From the NCBI GenBank assembly GCA_030789695.1, contig CM061141.1, positions 200,249,600 to 200,313,599 of the forward strand: a stretch of DNA of 64,000 nucleotides, in the 5' to 3' direction. Origin of the DNA: Scilla litardierei. Lineage: Eukaryota > Streptophyta > Magnoliopsida > Asparagales > Asparagaceae. The notes under the pieces are model-generated. The model was not told where the DNA came from and ran no database searches. It saw only the letters and a program-made list of their open reading frames with translations. Made by a program: the position numbers and the translations under genes. This document shows, piece by piece, positions 21,786 to 31,811 of the stretch (position 1 is the first letter of the stretch; each line of letters begins with the position of its first letter).

Positions 21786-23363
21786 TGACGTGCGTATATA
21801 TTCCATATATTCACGCACGTTTTCTTTCGTGTTTCTCTGTATTTTCCGCCGTCTTTTATTCGTTTTCTCGTATTTTCTCGTTTTCTTTCACTTTTCTTTG
21901 TTTCTCCATGTTTGCAGGAGATTGCCCGCGTAGGGGACGTTTAACGACGATATCTCAAGTCCCCGGAGCAACGGGAGGAGTCACGCATGATCCAGGGGGT
22001 CAAACGACGAAGATTACATCTTTCAGCCCCTCACCCGGTCGGTTGGTCATCTCCAACCGATCGGGGTGATGCACGCGTGCACCGCCTGGTCTCAGCCGGA
22101 GCTCAAGTGAATGTCACCCGACCGGTTCACAGGCCGGTTCAACGGGGCTGATTCTTTGTCTTTTCAAGCCAAATTCCAACCGATCGGGTGACTCTCACCC
22201 GATCGGTTCATCTGTAGCTGATGCTGAGGAGCCGAGACACGGGCACCCAACCGACCCCTTCACCCGATGGCGCCAAGATCCAACCGGTCACTCCAAGAAC
22301 TCAACCGACCGGTTCATATGACCGGGTGAAACTCCGCCGTTTTCTGTTTATTATTTGTAACGGATCACCCGATCGGTTGACTTGTCAACCGATCGGGTGA
22401 TACGAGATTCTATAAATAGGACCCCTAGGGTTCCAGAAACGAGAAGATGTTAGTTTTTACTGTTTCTCCTATTTGTGACGGCTGTAATTACTTTTCTATT
22501 GTAAGTTTTCGGATCTTTCTTAAATTTTAGTATTATCTTAATTGCTCTACTACCTTCGCATTCCAATCGTCTGATTATGATTTTAACGGTTCATTTTCGT
22601 TTAGATCGCTTTTTAATGAATATTTGTGAGTAGTTCCCAAATCTGGGATTTTGGCGGAAACCCCTTCGGGGGCTCTTCCCGATGCATCCATAGGGTTAGG
22701 AAATCGATAGGGATTAGGAATCTAACGGTTACACGGGGTGTTTTATTGTCATCGGTGGGAAAAGACCGCCTTTGACCGTTGGGCCAAGGGGGAATAAACT
22801 TGGCGGTTGACTCCCTAGCCATAGCTCACGCCCTTAGCGTAGACGCCGAATCCTAACGCGCGGGAGCGGCAGGATGAGACGTTGAGAGTTATCGTTGCGA
22901 GCTTAGTGCTCCCGGAATCGATCAGTGTTAATGGACACGGGAGTGCCCACTGATCGAACCCGGGAAGTCCGGTGTATCATCCTGGGCACCGACCGGAATA
23001 TCGGGCCCATGTGATGCCGGCACCACTTTCAGAGGCAACATCTCACCATTAGACCCTAATTCCGATCGCCATCCTACCCGTAGGCCGTATCAGCGAGAGT
23101 CACTCGTGGGAGTGGAAACCAAAGTCCCGGGTTTATTTTCTTATTGTTCATAACTTGCATTCCTTTCCCGTGACAACCCATCAACCGATTCGGGCTAGCT
23201 CGCCCACGGGGTGATTTCGGTCCTCCTTGACACAAGCACATCCTAGCCTCCCTGTGTTCGACCCCCAAGCCACACTACAACACCGTGCACTTGCGGTTAC
23301 AAATATCTAAACCCTCATGCGGGTCCCCCGGCCATTTGCGACTAGCAAGACGGGGGCACATCA
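21786..23363 (+). repeat. E2 5' LTR
   Basis: 1,578 bp, the same length as 29457-31034. It starts with a terminal stem-loop (21788-21795 with 21813-21820). The CCGATCGG array spans about 22015-22400 and the TATA box is at 22411-22418. Confidence 0.94.
22015..22418 (+). promoter_or_regulatory. E2 5' LTR promoter: palindrome array and TATA box
   Basis: A dozen or more ACCGATCGGTTGA/TCACCCGATCGG variants lie in both orientations and end in a perfect 36-bp inverted repeat (22365-22400). TATAAATA follows 10 bp downstream at 22411-22418. Transcription probably starts shortly after. Confidence 0.82.
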
Positions 23364-23369
23364 AGTTTA

Positions 23370-23387
23370 TGGCGCCGTTGCCGGGGA
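23370..23387 (+). other. E2 primer binding site (tRNA-Asp type)
   Basis: TGGCGCCGTTGCCGGGGA, six bases after the LTR, identical to that of E1. Confidence 0.93.
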
Positions 23388-23570
23388 GGCAACGTGCTTG
23401 TTATTTTAGGATCTCTTGAACCCTAGTGTCTAGCTCTTATCCCTACCTCGCGATAATTTTCGCATTCTTCTTTTTCCTTTTTTATTTTTTTATTGTTATT
23501 TTCTTCTTTTTATTTCTTATCTTATCTGTCTCTCTCCCACTTGTCGCTTCACGGGTGTTTGTTGTTTTTC

Positions 23571-24510
23571 ATGCGCAGGAGTTCAAGAAGTCTCGACGAC
23601 TTGATCCCCGTTGATCCAGAGATTAACGCCACCCTTAGGCGTTTGGCCGCCAAGAAGCGAAGAAGAGAGGATCCCGAATCCATGGAGGAGGACACCCCGC
23701 CTTGCAAGTCCCTGTTGGAGTACTCGATGCCATCTATCGAGTCCACTTCCGCCATCCGTCCTCCAGCTATTACGGCCTAAAGCTTTGAGCTAAAGCCGTC
23801 TTTGGTGACATGGATCCAGCAGGATCAGTTTTCGGGTGCACCCATGGAGAGCCCGATCGAGCATCTAGACTTCTTCTTGGATAAATGTGACACCTTCCGG
23901 ATTAATGGTGTCACGACTGAGGCGATCCGTCTGAAGCTGTTCCCCTTCTCGTTGCGGGACAAAGCCAAGCAATGGCTTAAGGGGAAGGACCCCAACACTT
24001 TCAATACCTGGGAGAAGCTCTCCAACGCTTTTCTGACGAAGTTCTTTCCTCCGGGGAAGACCATGAAGTTGAGGAGTGAGATCTCCTCCTTCTCCCAGGC
24101 CAGCCACGAGTCCTTGCATGAAGCTTGGACGAGATACAAGGAGATGCAGAGAAGATGCCCTCACCATGAGCTTCCGAAGTGGCATATTATTAATCTGTTC
24201 TGCAATGGGCTGAGGGATGACCTAAAATCTTCTATGGACGCCGCGGCTGGGGGTTCCTTCATGTCAAGGAGCGAGGAAGATGCCGGACATATTCTGGAAA
24301 ATATGGCATCCAACAATGAGCGGTGGTGTGACGAGAGAGCCACACCCAGGTCTGGGGGTATACACAGAGTCGAGGACGTCGACAAACTTTCAAGCAAGTT
24401 CGACTTGCTTTCGACCCAGATCTCTGCACTAATGGTAGGAGCCGGTGGGGCCGGTACACAACAGCTTGCAGCGGTAGAATCTGAAGCTCACCACCATTGG
24501 ATCAGGCGAG
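23571..24510 (+). pseudogene. E2 gag, N-terminal and core part (one stop, one frameshift)
   Basis: Gag forms the particle that packages element RNA. The likely start is ATG 23571 (MRRSSRSLDDL). The frame is open to a TAA at 23778-23780 and continues in the same frame (SFELKPSLVTWIQQDQFSG), so the stop is a point lesion. The Retrotrans_gag domain follows (PIEHLDFFLDKCDTFRINGV through AKQWLKG, FLTKFFPP and ELPKWHIINLFCNGL, about 23850-24210), the form usual for Athila-lineage elements. Near 24490-24510 the frame shifts by one into the next segment. Confidence 0.9.
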
Positions 24511-26284
24511 CGCAATATTTTACAACCCCACGGGAAATGCGCCGTATCCACCAAGAACCAATTCCAACCCGGCCTACTCTCCAAACAACCGGAACCACCC
24601 TAACTTTGGTTACCGGGCACCATTCCAGCCCTCGCCACCTCAGCAGCCGCAGCAACAAACATATCAGCCGACTTGGCCACAGCAGAGTCAGTTTCAGCAG
24701 CAACAATATCAACAACAGCCTCAGCAACAATATTACGCCCCCACGAATCAGCAGCCAATCCAGCAGCAGCAGCAGTATGGCCAACAGAGGGCCGTCTCTC
24801 CGGTTGAGTCTCTCTTGACTGAATATATAACCAACCGGGAGAAGATCAATCAAAAGCTGGAAATGGGTCAGCGGGCCCTCACGGACCAAGTAACCCAGCT
24901 GGGGTTACAAGTGGCGACCCTTTCAAGGTCACAAAACCAATTGCCGCCACAACCTGAGGTGAACCCGAGGGGAGCAACCCAAACGTCGGCACTCGTTCAC
25001 GAGCACGCAAATGTGTCCACTATCGTTCTGAGAAGCGGGACACAAATCCCTACTAGAGTGCCCCCTAATAGACCGGAAGCACAGTTGGTCGTCGAGCGAC
25101 CGATCGAAAAATCAAACGACGCCGGTGCTTCGTCATCAAATCCTACGACTCCGGAGAGAGTCTCTGAAGAAGAGAAGAAGAAGAACGAGGAAGGGAGCCT
25201 GAAAGTGTTCAAACCCGTTGTGCCTTTTCCACAACGGTTAGCTCAGGCCAAAATCGATGAGAAATATGGCAAGTTCTTCGCCATGGTCAAGGATCTGAGC
25301 TTGCAAATCCCCTTCCTGGAAGCAATCGAAACAATCCCCTCCTATGCGAAATTCCTGAAGGATTTGGTGACGAGAGGATCTAGAAAGGAGAAAGTAGTGT
25401 TGACGGCGGAGTGTAGCGCTCTCATCCAGAGGGCAAATCCGCCGAAACTTAAAGACCCATGGAGCTTCTCAATCCCTTGCACGATCGGGGCAGTAAAGAT
25501 TCATCGTGCACTCGTCGATCTCGGAGCGAGTGTCAGTTTGATGCCCTTATCGATGTATAAGAGGATAGGAATGGGTGATTTGGAGCCCACCGGTATGACC
25601 CTACAACTTGCTGACCGGTCGGTCAAATATCCGGTGGGGATTGTGGATGACCTCCCCGTCAATGTAAAAGGGGTGCATGTGCCAGTGGACTTCGTTGTCA
25701 TGGACATGCCTGAAGATGCACACACTCCCATCATCCTGGGACGGCCTTTCATGGCCACTGCTGGCATTTTGATTGATGTGAAGAATGGAAAACTTACGCT
25801 AAACGTCAGCGGAGAAACGGTTGAATTTGATCTGGGGTTGTCCATGAAGTACCCCGATCCCCCAGATGACCCTCGGTGTAATTTGCTGGAGGTGGAAGAA
25901 GATAAAGCTGCTGAAGAGAGCTCCTGGGAGATTCTCTTAAGAAACCCCCCCGATAACTTGGGGGACTCAGAAGAGCAAGACGGCCCCAAGAACGATGATG
26001 CTGCTGGGAAAGCAAATGCAGCACGTAAGACCCCTCCCGGGTTCCCCAAGGCTCATCCTGCGAGGAAAACGGGGAAAGAACCCATGGACCTCACCAAAGA
26101 TGAGGTCCGGATCCTTAAGAAGATGGCGGTGAACGCCAATACGAAAGAGAAGCCCCCGGATCCCAAAAACAAGGAGAGGGTAGTCGAGCAAATCTTTCTC
26201 CAGCCGCTGACTACTCCAAAGGCCGTAAGCTCCGATGAAGAAGAGATGCCGAACTTCGGGCATCACCCGTATCAACCACCGTGA
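24497..26284 (+). CDS. E2 gag C-terminus and aspartic protease
   Basis: An open frame of 595 codons. The N-terminal part is gag tail rich in Gln, Pro and Tyr (about residues 35-95). From about residue 290 comes the retroviral-type aspartic protease. Its catalytic block VDLGASVSLMP lies near 25515-25545 (DLGAS replaces the usual DTG/DSG, as is normal for Athila-lineage proteases) and the IILGRPF flap-side motif near 25730-25750. After the protease the frame runs about 140 more codons, acidic and lysine-rich, and stops at 26284 without entering RT. I see no zinc knuckle. The protease would process gag; in this element it lacks a pol polyprotein to cut. Confidence 0.9.
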   Translation: MDQASAIFYNPTGNAPYPPRTNSNPAYSPNNRNHPNFGYRAPFQPSPPQQPQQQTYQPTWPQQSQFQQQQYQQQPQQQYYAPTNQQPIQQQQQYGQQRAVSPVESLLTEYITNREKINQKLEMGQRALTDQVTQLGLQVATLSRSQNQLPPQPEVNPRGATQTSALVHEHANVSTIVLRSGTQIPTRVPPNRPEAQLVVERPIEKSNDAGASSSNPTTPERVSEEEKKKNEEGSLKVFKPVVPFPQRLAQAKIDEKYGKFFAMVKDLSLQIPFLEAIETIPSYAKFLKDLVTRGSRKEKVVLTAECSALIQRANPPKLKDPWSFSIPCTIGAVKIHRALVDLGASVSLMPLSMYKRIGMGDLEPTGMTLQLADRSVKYPVGIVDDLPVNVKGVHVPVDFVVMDMPEDAHTPIILGRPFMATAGILIDVKNGKLTLNVSGETVEFDLGLSMKYPDPPDDPRCNLLEVEEDKAAEESSWEILLRNPPDNLGDSEEQDGPKNDDAAGKANAARKTPPGFPKAHPARKTGKEPMDLTKDEVRILKKMAVNANTKEKPPDPKNKERVVEQIFLQPLTTPKAVSSDEEEMPNFGHHPYQPP

Positions 26285-26474
26285 ACATCACTTACGGGCG
26301 TCGAGCCAACGACGTTAAACAAGTGCGCTTCATGGGAGGCAACCCATGCTCTAAACTTTTGCCCCACTTTTTAGTGTTATTTTTGACTTTATTTTATCTA
26401 TTTTTATAAATAAAATTAGCCGCAAGAACATCCGTTCAGAGACTTAGACAATCTGTTGGTTTTTGCAGGAAACA
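26285..26474 (+). other. E2 post-pol conserved sequence
   Basis: Contains CGTCGAGCCAACGACG and GGGAGGCAACCCA, the sequence that normally follows the pol stop in Athila/Tat-type elements. Its presence directly after the protease ORF suggests that the RT to integrase segment was lost cleanly. Confidence 0.75.
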
Positions 26475-26825
26475 AGGCCCCAACCGATCGGTTGGGATGT
26501 GTCAGATACAAGCCGCATCTGTCCCCAAATGAACCGATCGGGTGAAGAATGGAGAGACCGGGTGATAGACCGGGTGATCTAGGGAGAATTCTCGGGAAAG
26601 TTTTGGGAAATATCAACCGATCGGTTGAGTTAGAGCGCGATCGGTTGAGGCGACCGGGTGAGCAACCCTCAATTCTCGGGAAAATGTATGGAGCGACGAA
26701 CCGATCGGTTGAGTTCTCAACCGATCGGGTCGCCTGTAGCGTTTCTTCAGCGTCGAATTTTAGACCTAAGTTCAACCGATCGGGTGATATCTCACCCGAC
26801 CGGGTCGACTTAAATTCCTATAAAT
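26475..26825 (+). promoter_or_regulatory. E2 internal promoter-like block: second palindrome array plus TATA
   Basis: Roughly a dozen ACCGATCGGTTGA/ACCGATCGGGTGA variants span 26475-26815, in the same style as the LTR array but not a copy of it. TATAAAT follows at 26819-26825. A pyrimidine-rich leader and an ORF lie downstream. By analogy with the LTR this may start a separate internal transcript. Confidence 0.65.
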
Positions 26826-27256
26826 TTCCGTCGCTGCCCGTTCGTTCCGCCCTCTCCATTTTCGAATCCCAACCCGACGTTTCGCCTCCTCCTCTTGCGT
26901 CGGACCGCGATCTTCCCCAAAATCAACCCCAATTGACCTCCCCCCATTTCCCTATCCATCCCACCATCGATTTCTCTCCATTCTCCTCGATTTCACCCGC
27001 ACCCAAAACCCTAACTTTCACCCATTCTCCTAAATTTCGAAACTTACTGAAGAAATCGCCGCGGCTTCACAACGTGCTCCTATCGAGTAGCATCGGGGCG
27101 TCTACGAGCAACGATCTTCATCTCATTTGGGTAAACTCGCTCCTTTGCTCAATTTTAATTTTTCCCCAAATATTCCATTTGCTCGTTGGTCGTGTTTCGT
27201 GTTTGTGTTGATTCATTGTATTTTGCATACTCACGCACACACACGACACCCGCACA
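26826..27256 (+). other. E2 pyrimidine-rich leader before the extra ORF
   Basis: C/T-rich sequence that looks like a plant 5' leader. A possible intron is bounded by GGTAAACTC near 27130 and a T-rich stretch ending in GCATACTCACGCAC near 27225-27240, but no clear AG acceptor choice can be made. A 220-codon open frame (26549-27211) runs through the motif array and TATA and is probably not coding. Confidence 0.5.
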
Positions 27257-27658
27257 ATGCCTCCCCACCGTGTTAAGCCCACCGACACCAGCTCTTCGAA
27301 CCCTAGGCCCACCCGTCTTACTCGTCGCACACAGCCCCCCGCTCAACCCACCACCTCCAACCCATCTACCACACCACGCACCACTTCCCCACCTCACGTT
27401 GACGATCCCGAATATGGCATGCAATTCCAAGCCGATGACCAAGCCGACCGATTCACGGCCATGATCCTCCTAGCTGGACAGGGTGGTCGGATAACCGAGG
27501 AGTCCGTCGACCGAGACCTCCCCTTTCTTCAAAGCTTCATTCGCCACATCCGTGAAGACCCACCCGATGTCTCCGAGCTCCACATTCCACCCCCCACGAC
27601 TCCTGGTCCCCAGCGCAGGCCCCCATCACCACCCCCAGAGGGTGGTTCCCCTGCTTGA
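27257..27658 (+). CDS. E2 extra ORF, 133 codons, unknown function
   Basis: Starts MPPHRVKPTDTSSS just after a C/A-rich leader and lies downstream of the internal array and TATA. The N-terminal third is Pro/Ser/Thr/Arg-rich. Residues about 50-105 look ordered (EYGMQFQADDQADRFTAMIL, then DRDLPFLQSFIRHI). The C-terminus is proline-rich. There is no zinc knuckle, membrane segment or catalytic motif. In other Athila-type elements this position, between pol and the 3' LTR, often holds an additional ORF. I see no similarity to the E1 ORF. It may be an element-encoded accessory protein or a captured fragment. Confidence 0.5.
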   Translation: MPPHRVKPTDTSSSNPRPTRLTRRTQPPAQPTTSNPSTTPRTTSPPHVDDPEYGMQFQADDQADRFTAMILLAGQGGRITEESVDRDLPFLQSFIRHIREDPPDVSELHIPPPTTPGPQRRPPSPPPEGGSPA

Positions 27659-29456
27659 TTTTTCTTTCCCGCTTTTGCCCACCCCCCGTATTTGTGCCCA
27701 TCTGTCTTTTCGGGGCCCTGCTTTGTCTCTGTCAAGGGGGGACCCATTCACGTGTCGCATCACTTCCTTTTTATTTTTATTTTGATTGCACTTTGTTTGT
27801 TTTTTGACTCCCCCTTGCATATTTCTGCATTTCACGTTCGCATTTTATTCACTAGCACTGTCATGTCTAGCTTGGGGGACGTCTATTTTGGTGTGTTGTC
27901 GTGTTTTGTTGTTTTGTTTTTTCTCATTTTTGTGTGTGTGTGCCTATTTTTCCCCTTTTGAGTGTCGTGTCGTGTGGTTTTATTTCTATTTTTGTGTCGT
28001 GTGGTTTGATTTTGATTTTTCTTTATTTTCAGTTTCATCTCTGTGTTTTTCTCGTTTTCATTTCTTTTTGTGTCGGTGCGTATTCCCCCCCCATCTTCAT
28101 TGCCCTCCCGTACTCACTCATATTGCATTGAGGGCAATGCAAGCTTCAGCTTGGGGGAGTCGCACTTTGTGCGCCATTTGAGTCCTTTTTAGTTTTTGTG
28201 TCGTTTTCATCGTGATTTTTTTTTTTCTTTTTTCTCTCTTCTCTTCTTTTTATCTCTTTCTCCTAGAGATGAACCCTATGATGAATCGCCACAAAATCAC
28301 ACACACCTAGCATGGCATCGATAATCACATTTACTAACCCTAGGATTTCGAGTTCTCTTGCATTTCACGCATCGTGGGTCCACTTAGTTTTTGTGAGTCG
28401 TGTTTCGTGCCTATCTGTTTGGTGTGCTTCTACTTTGTGATTTTACTTTATATACCTGTCCAGGAATGACCCCTAGATTATCATGCTTCGATTTGAATAT
28501 GCGGTATTTATTTTCCCTGTCTGCTTCTGCATGCTATTTATATATATCGTGTACTTCATTTAGCATGTGTCGGGATTCCACAATTAAGGACTAGTACAAC
28601 CCATTTAGCCTATGCTCTATTTAGCGAGAATAGTTTCCTTTGCCCAAGTGTTTAGATTCCGACTTCTTTTTTGTTTTACTTGGTGCAAATCCCCTCGTCG
28701 TGTACCATTCTCCCACTTGGGAGAGTACACATGTGTATAGCCAAAAACCCAAAAATCAAAAAAAAAGAAAAAAAGAGAAAAGAAAAGAAAAACCCAAAAA
28801 GAAAAGAAAAGAAAAATTTTGTATAGCCAAAAAGCCAAAAAAAATATGCAAATACCCAAAACCCAAAAAAAAATTTCAAGTGTGAATGTTTTTCCTATCT
28901 ACCGAGAATAAAGGGAAGGCAAGAATTTGCACCGAGTGTTCTACTCCACATCATCTCAACCCCCATCGTTTTCGAAAACACTTGGCTTAGGAACTTTTTA
29001 GCTAGTATCTAGGCTATAGTGGTGTGATTTCCTTAACCCTAGTTGTGGAATCCCCGATGAATGATACGCTTCTATTCTTATACTCTTCTCATGCATGCTT
29101 GAACTAATATTCACCGCAATTTCAAATTCGAATCGGTATTTGGTTCGTTTCATGGGTCTGTGTATATTGAGCTTTATTGCACTTCGTAGATAGCGACACC
29201 GACTGCTAGCGCACGACCACACTCACTCGCGCTTCACCGCGTGAGCCCACGGCACTTATTTGGACTCGTTTTCCTAGGTTTAGTGATGTGATTTGACGTT
29301 TGCTTGCTTGGTGTGTCGTTTTTGATTTTGTCGGCTCTAACGGACGATCTAGGATATAGAGTTTTCTTTTTCTCTCTTTCTCTCTATTTTCCCCTCCGAG
29401 CTCCTACTCTCACTCGTCTTCCTCGAGGACGAGGAAGAGTTCAGCTTGGGGGATTT
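27659..29456 (+). other. E2 3' non-coding interior with polypurine/stem-loop modules
   Basis: Contains three AGCTTGGGGGA tracts: about 27869-27880, 28148-28158 and the real PPT at about 29442-29453. The second follows a perfect TTGCATTG/CAATGCAA stem (28123-28130 with 28135-28142) and the third a TCTTCCTCG/CGAGGAAGA stem (29417-29425 with 29430-29438). An A-rich tract (28740-28880) and its surroundings are homologous to E1 12720-13100. Confidence 0.78.
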
Positions 29457-31034
29457 TGACGTGCCTATATATTCCATATATTCACGCACGTTTTCTTTCG
29501 TGTTTCTCCGTATTTTCCGCCGTCTTTTATTCGTTTTCTCGTATTTTCTCGTTTTCTTTCACTTTTCTTTGTTTCTCCATGTTTACAGGAGATTGCCCGC
29601 GTAGGGGACATTTAACGACGATATCTCAAGTCCCCGGAGCAACGGGAGGAGTCACGCATGATCCAGGGGGTCAAACGACGAAGATTACATCTTTCAGCCC
29701 CTCACCCGGTCGGTTGGTCATCTCCAACCGATCGGGTGATGCACGCGTGCACCACCCGGTCTCAGCAGGAGCTCAAGTGAATGTCACCCGACCGGTTCAC
29801 AGGCCGGTTCAACGGGGCTGATTCTATGTCTTTTCAAGCCAAATTCCAACCGATCGGGTGACTCTCACCCGATCGGTTCATCTGTAGCTGATGCTGAGGA
29901 GCCGAGACACGAGCACCCAACCGACCCCTTCACCCGATGGCGCCAAGATCCAACCGGTCACTCCAAGAACTCAACCGACCGGTTCATATGACCGGGTGAA
30001 ACTCCGCCGTTTTCTGTTTATTATTTGTAACGGATCACCCGATCGGTTGACTTGTCAACCGATCGGGTGATACGAGATTCTATAAATAGGACCCCTAGGG
30101 TTCCAGAAACGGGGAGCTGTTAGTTTTTACTGTTTTCTCCTATTTGTGACGGCTGTAATTACTTTTCTATTGTAAATTTTCGGATCTTTCTTAAACTTTA
30201 GTATTATCTTAATTGCTCTACTACCTTCGCATTCCAATCGTCTGATTATGATTTTAACGGTTCATTTTCGTTTAGATCGCTTTTTAATGAATATTTGTGA
30301 GTAGTTCCCAAATCTGGGATTTTGGCGGAAACCCCTTCGGGGGCTCTTCCCGATGCATCCATAGGGTTAGGAAATCGATAGGGATTAGGAATCTAACGGT
30401 TACACGGGGTGTTTTATTGTCATCGGCGGGAAAAAGACCGCCTTTGACCGTTGGGCCAAGGGGGAATAAACTTGGCGGTTGACTCCCTAGCCATAGCTCA
30501 CGCCCTTAGCGTAGACGCCGAATCCTAGCGCACAGGAGCGGCAGGATGAGACGTTGAGAGTTATCGTTGCGATCTTAGTGCTCCGGAATCGATTAGTGTT
30601 AATGGACACGGGAGTGCCCACTGATCGAACCCGGGAAGTCCGGTGTATCATCCTGGGCACCGACCGGAATATCGGGCCCATGGGATGCCGGTACCACTTT
30701 CAGAGGCAACGTCTCACCATTAGACCCTAATTCCGATCGCCATCCTACCCGTAGGCCGTATCGGCGAGAGTCGCTCGTTGGAGTGGAAACCAAAGTCCCG
30801 GGTTTATTTTCTTATTGTTCATACCTTGCATTCCTTTCCCGTGACAACCCATCAACCGATTCGGGCTAGCTCTCCCACGGGGTGATTTCGGTCCTCCTTG
30901 ACACAAGCACATCCTAGCCTCCCTGTGTTCGACCCCCAAGCCACACTACAACACCGTGCGCTTGCGGTTACAAATATCTAAACCCTCACGCTGGTCCCCC
31001 GGCCATTTGCGGCTAGCAAGACGGGGGCACGTCA
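29457..31034 (+). repeat. E2 3' LTR
   Basis: 1,578 bp, TGACGTGCC...GGGGGCACGTCA. It carries the same array (about 29690-30070, inverted repeat 30035-30070) and TATA box (30081-30088) as the 5' LTR. Confidence 0.94.
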
Positions 31035-31039
31035 GCGAC
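31035..31039 (+). repeat. E2 target site duplication, right copy
   Basis: GCGAC, matching 21781-21785. Confidence 0.94.
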
Positions 31040-31307
31040 CATGATCAAAAATCGAAACAACCTTCAGATCTCCAAGCGACTCGAAGACGGCAACACGAAG
31101 CAATAAACGAATCGAAGGGGTCTCGAAAGATCTTGAAACGGATCGAACGTCAAAGGAATCCAACGCTCGAGCAGCCTTCAAAACAAGGCGCCGATCTCTC
31201 GGGGCAGATGAAGCTCCGCCTCCGCCGCGAAGGCGGACGGAGACAACCGCCACGCACCCCCTCTAAGACGCCAGAGCTTCTCCCACTAAAAGAAGGAGAG
31301 AGAAACG

Positions 31308-31308
<1 letters not shown>
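31040..31308 (-). other. LINE-C 5' end and leader
   Basis: GC-rich minus-strand leader of LINE-C cut off from its body by E2. It ends against (TA)n at 31309, giving the 5' boundary of the element. Confidence 0.8.

Positions 31309-31377
<69 letters not shown>
31309..31377. repeat. (TA)n microsatellite, right copy
   Basis: About 34 TA units, the partner of 8455-8519. It is followed by CCCCCA, which is repeated downstream of LINE-D. Confidence 0.92.
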
Positions 31378-31380
<3 letters not shown>

Positions 31381-31383
31381 CCA
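31368..31383 (+). repeat. LINE-D target site duplication, left copy
   Basis: ATATATATATCCCCCA is repeated at 31812-31827. The TA part is ambiguous but the C run gives a fixed edge. Confidence 0.8.
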
Positions 31384-31811
31384 TATTGGAGAAATTTGGA
31401 AAAAAAAGAGCTCTTGGCCGACTGGCAAAAACTGTACTCTCGGCAATTGTATGGCACTTGTGGAAAGAGCGCAATAGGCGCGTGTTTGAGAATGCGGAGA
31501 AGACTAAAATAGCGCTATTTGAGGAGATATCTGCAGACATTAGAGTTACCCTTAGAGATGAGGAGTTGGACGAGGAGGATGCTGCTGAAGCGTACAAAAA
31601 CTGGGATATCCCTGACAATGGGTGATGGCTGATTTGTAATTTTACTTTAGTGATGATTGGTGGTGGCGGACGAGTATAGGTTGGAGTTGATAGTGGTGAG
31701 TGACGACGCCTGTGTCCTCTCCTCTCCCTATTAACACCACCTATACGATTCCCCCCGTTGTAATTTTGTATATTACTCAATATAATCTCTAACTTATCTT
31801 TCAAAAAAAAA
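31384..31811 (+). mobile_element. LINE-D: severely 5'-truncated LINE
   Basis: Encodes only the last 75 or so residues of ORF2 (LAKTVLSAIVWHLWKERNRRVF then an acidic stretch, 31400-31625), the same C-terminal tail as LINE-A. A 3' UTR with the GAGTGACGACGCCTGTG-type motif and an A-rich tail follow. Target duplications on both sides and truncation at the 5' side are classic for target-primed reverse transcription. Confidence 0.87.

Larger units (their letters stand above)
21786..31034 (+). mobile_element. E2: Athila-like Ty3/gypsy element with gag-protease but no RT (TR-GAG type), 9.25 kb
   Basis: Two 1,578-bp LTRs (TGACGTGC...GGGGGCACRTCA) flank 6,093 bp, with a perfect 5-bp target duplication. 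It has a tRNA-Asp PBS, a gag and protease region, then the conserved sequence that normally follows pol in Athila-type elements (GGGAGGCAACCCA, about 26335-26349). There is no RT, RNase H or integrase between. A second promoter-like block and an extra ORF follow, then non-coding sequence with polypurine modules. The LTRs differ at about 35-40 positions (about 2.3%), about twice E1. Confidence 0.93.
8520..31308 (-). mobile_element. LINE-C: full-length L1-type LINE, split by two LTR elements
   Basis: Read on the minus strand this is a complete L1-like element: 5' leader (31308-31040), ORF1 (about 21344-19226), ORF2 endonuclease (19100-18108), RT and zf-RVT (about 18090-17413 and 10542-8931), and a 3' UTR with AATAAA (complement near 8541). 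Removing E1 and E2 with one target copy each leaves about 6.67 kb, a normal size for the family. Both ends abut (TA)n. ORF2 is nearly intact; ORF1 is decayed. Confidence 0.9.

Noticed and set aside
22613..23268. Short minus-strand ORFs in the E2 LTR
   Set aside because: They have no domain and lie opposite LTR sequence that is non-coding in both copies.
26549..27211. 220-codon ORF across the E2 internal array
   Set aside because: Its first part translates the palindromic motif array and the TATA box. More likely regulatory DNA.
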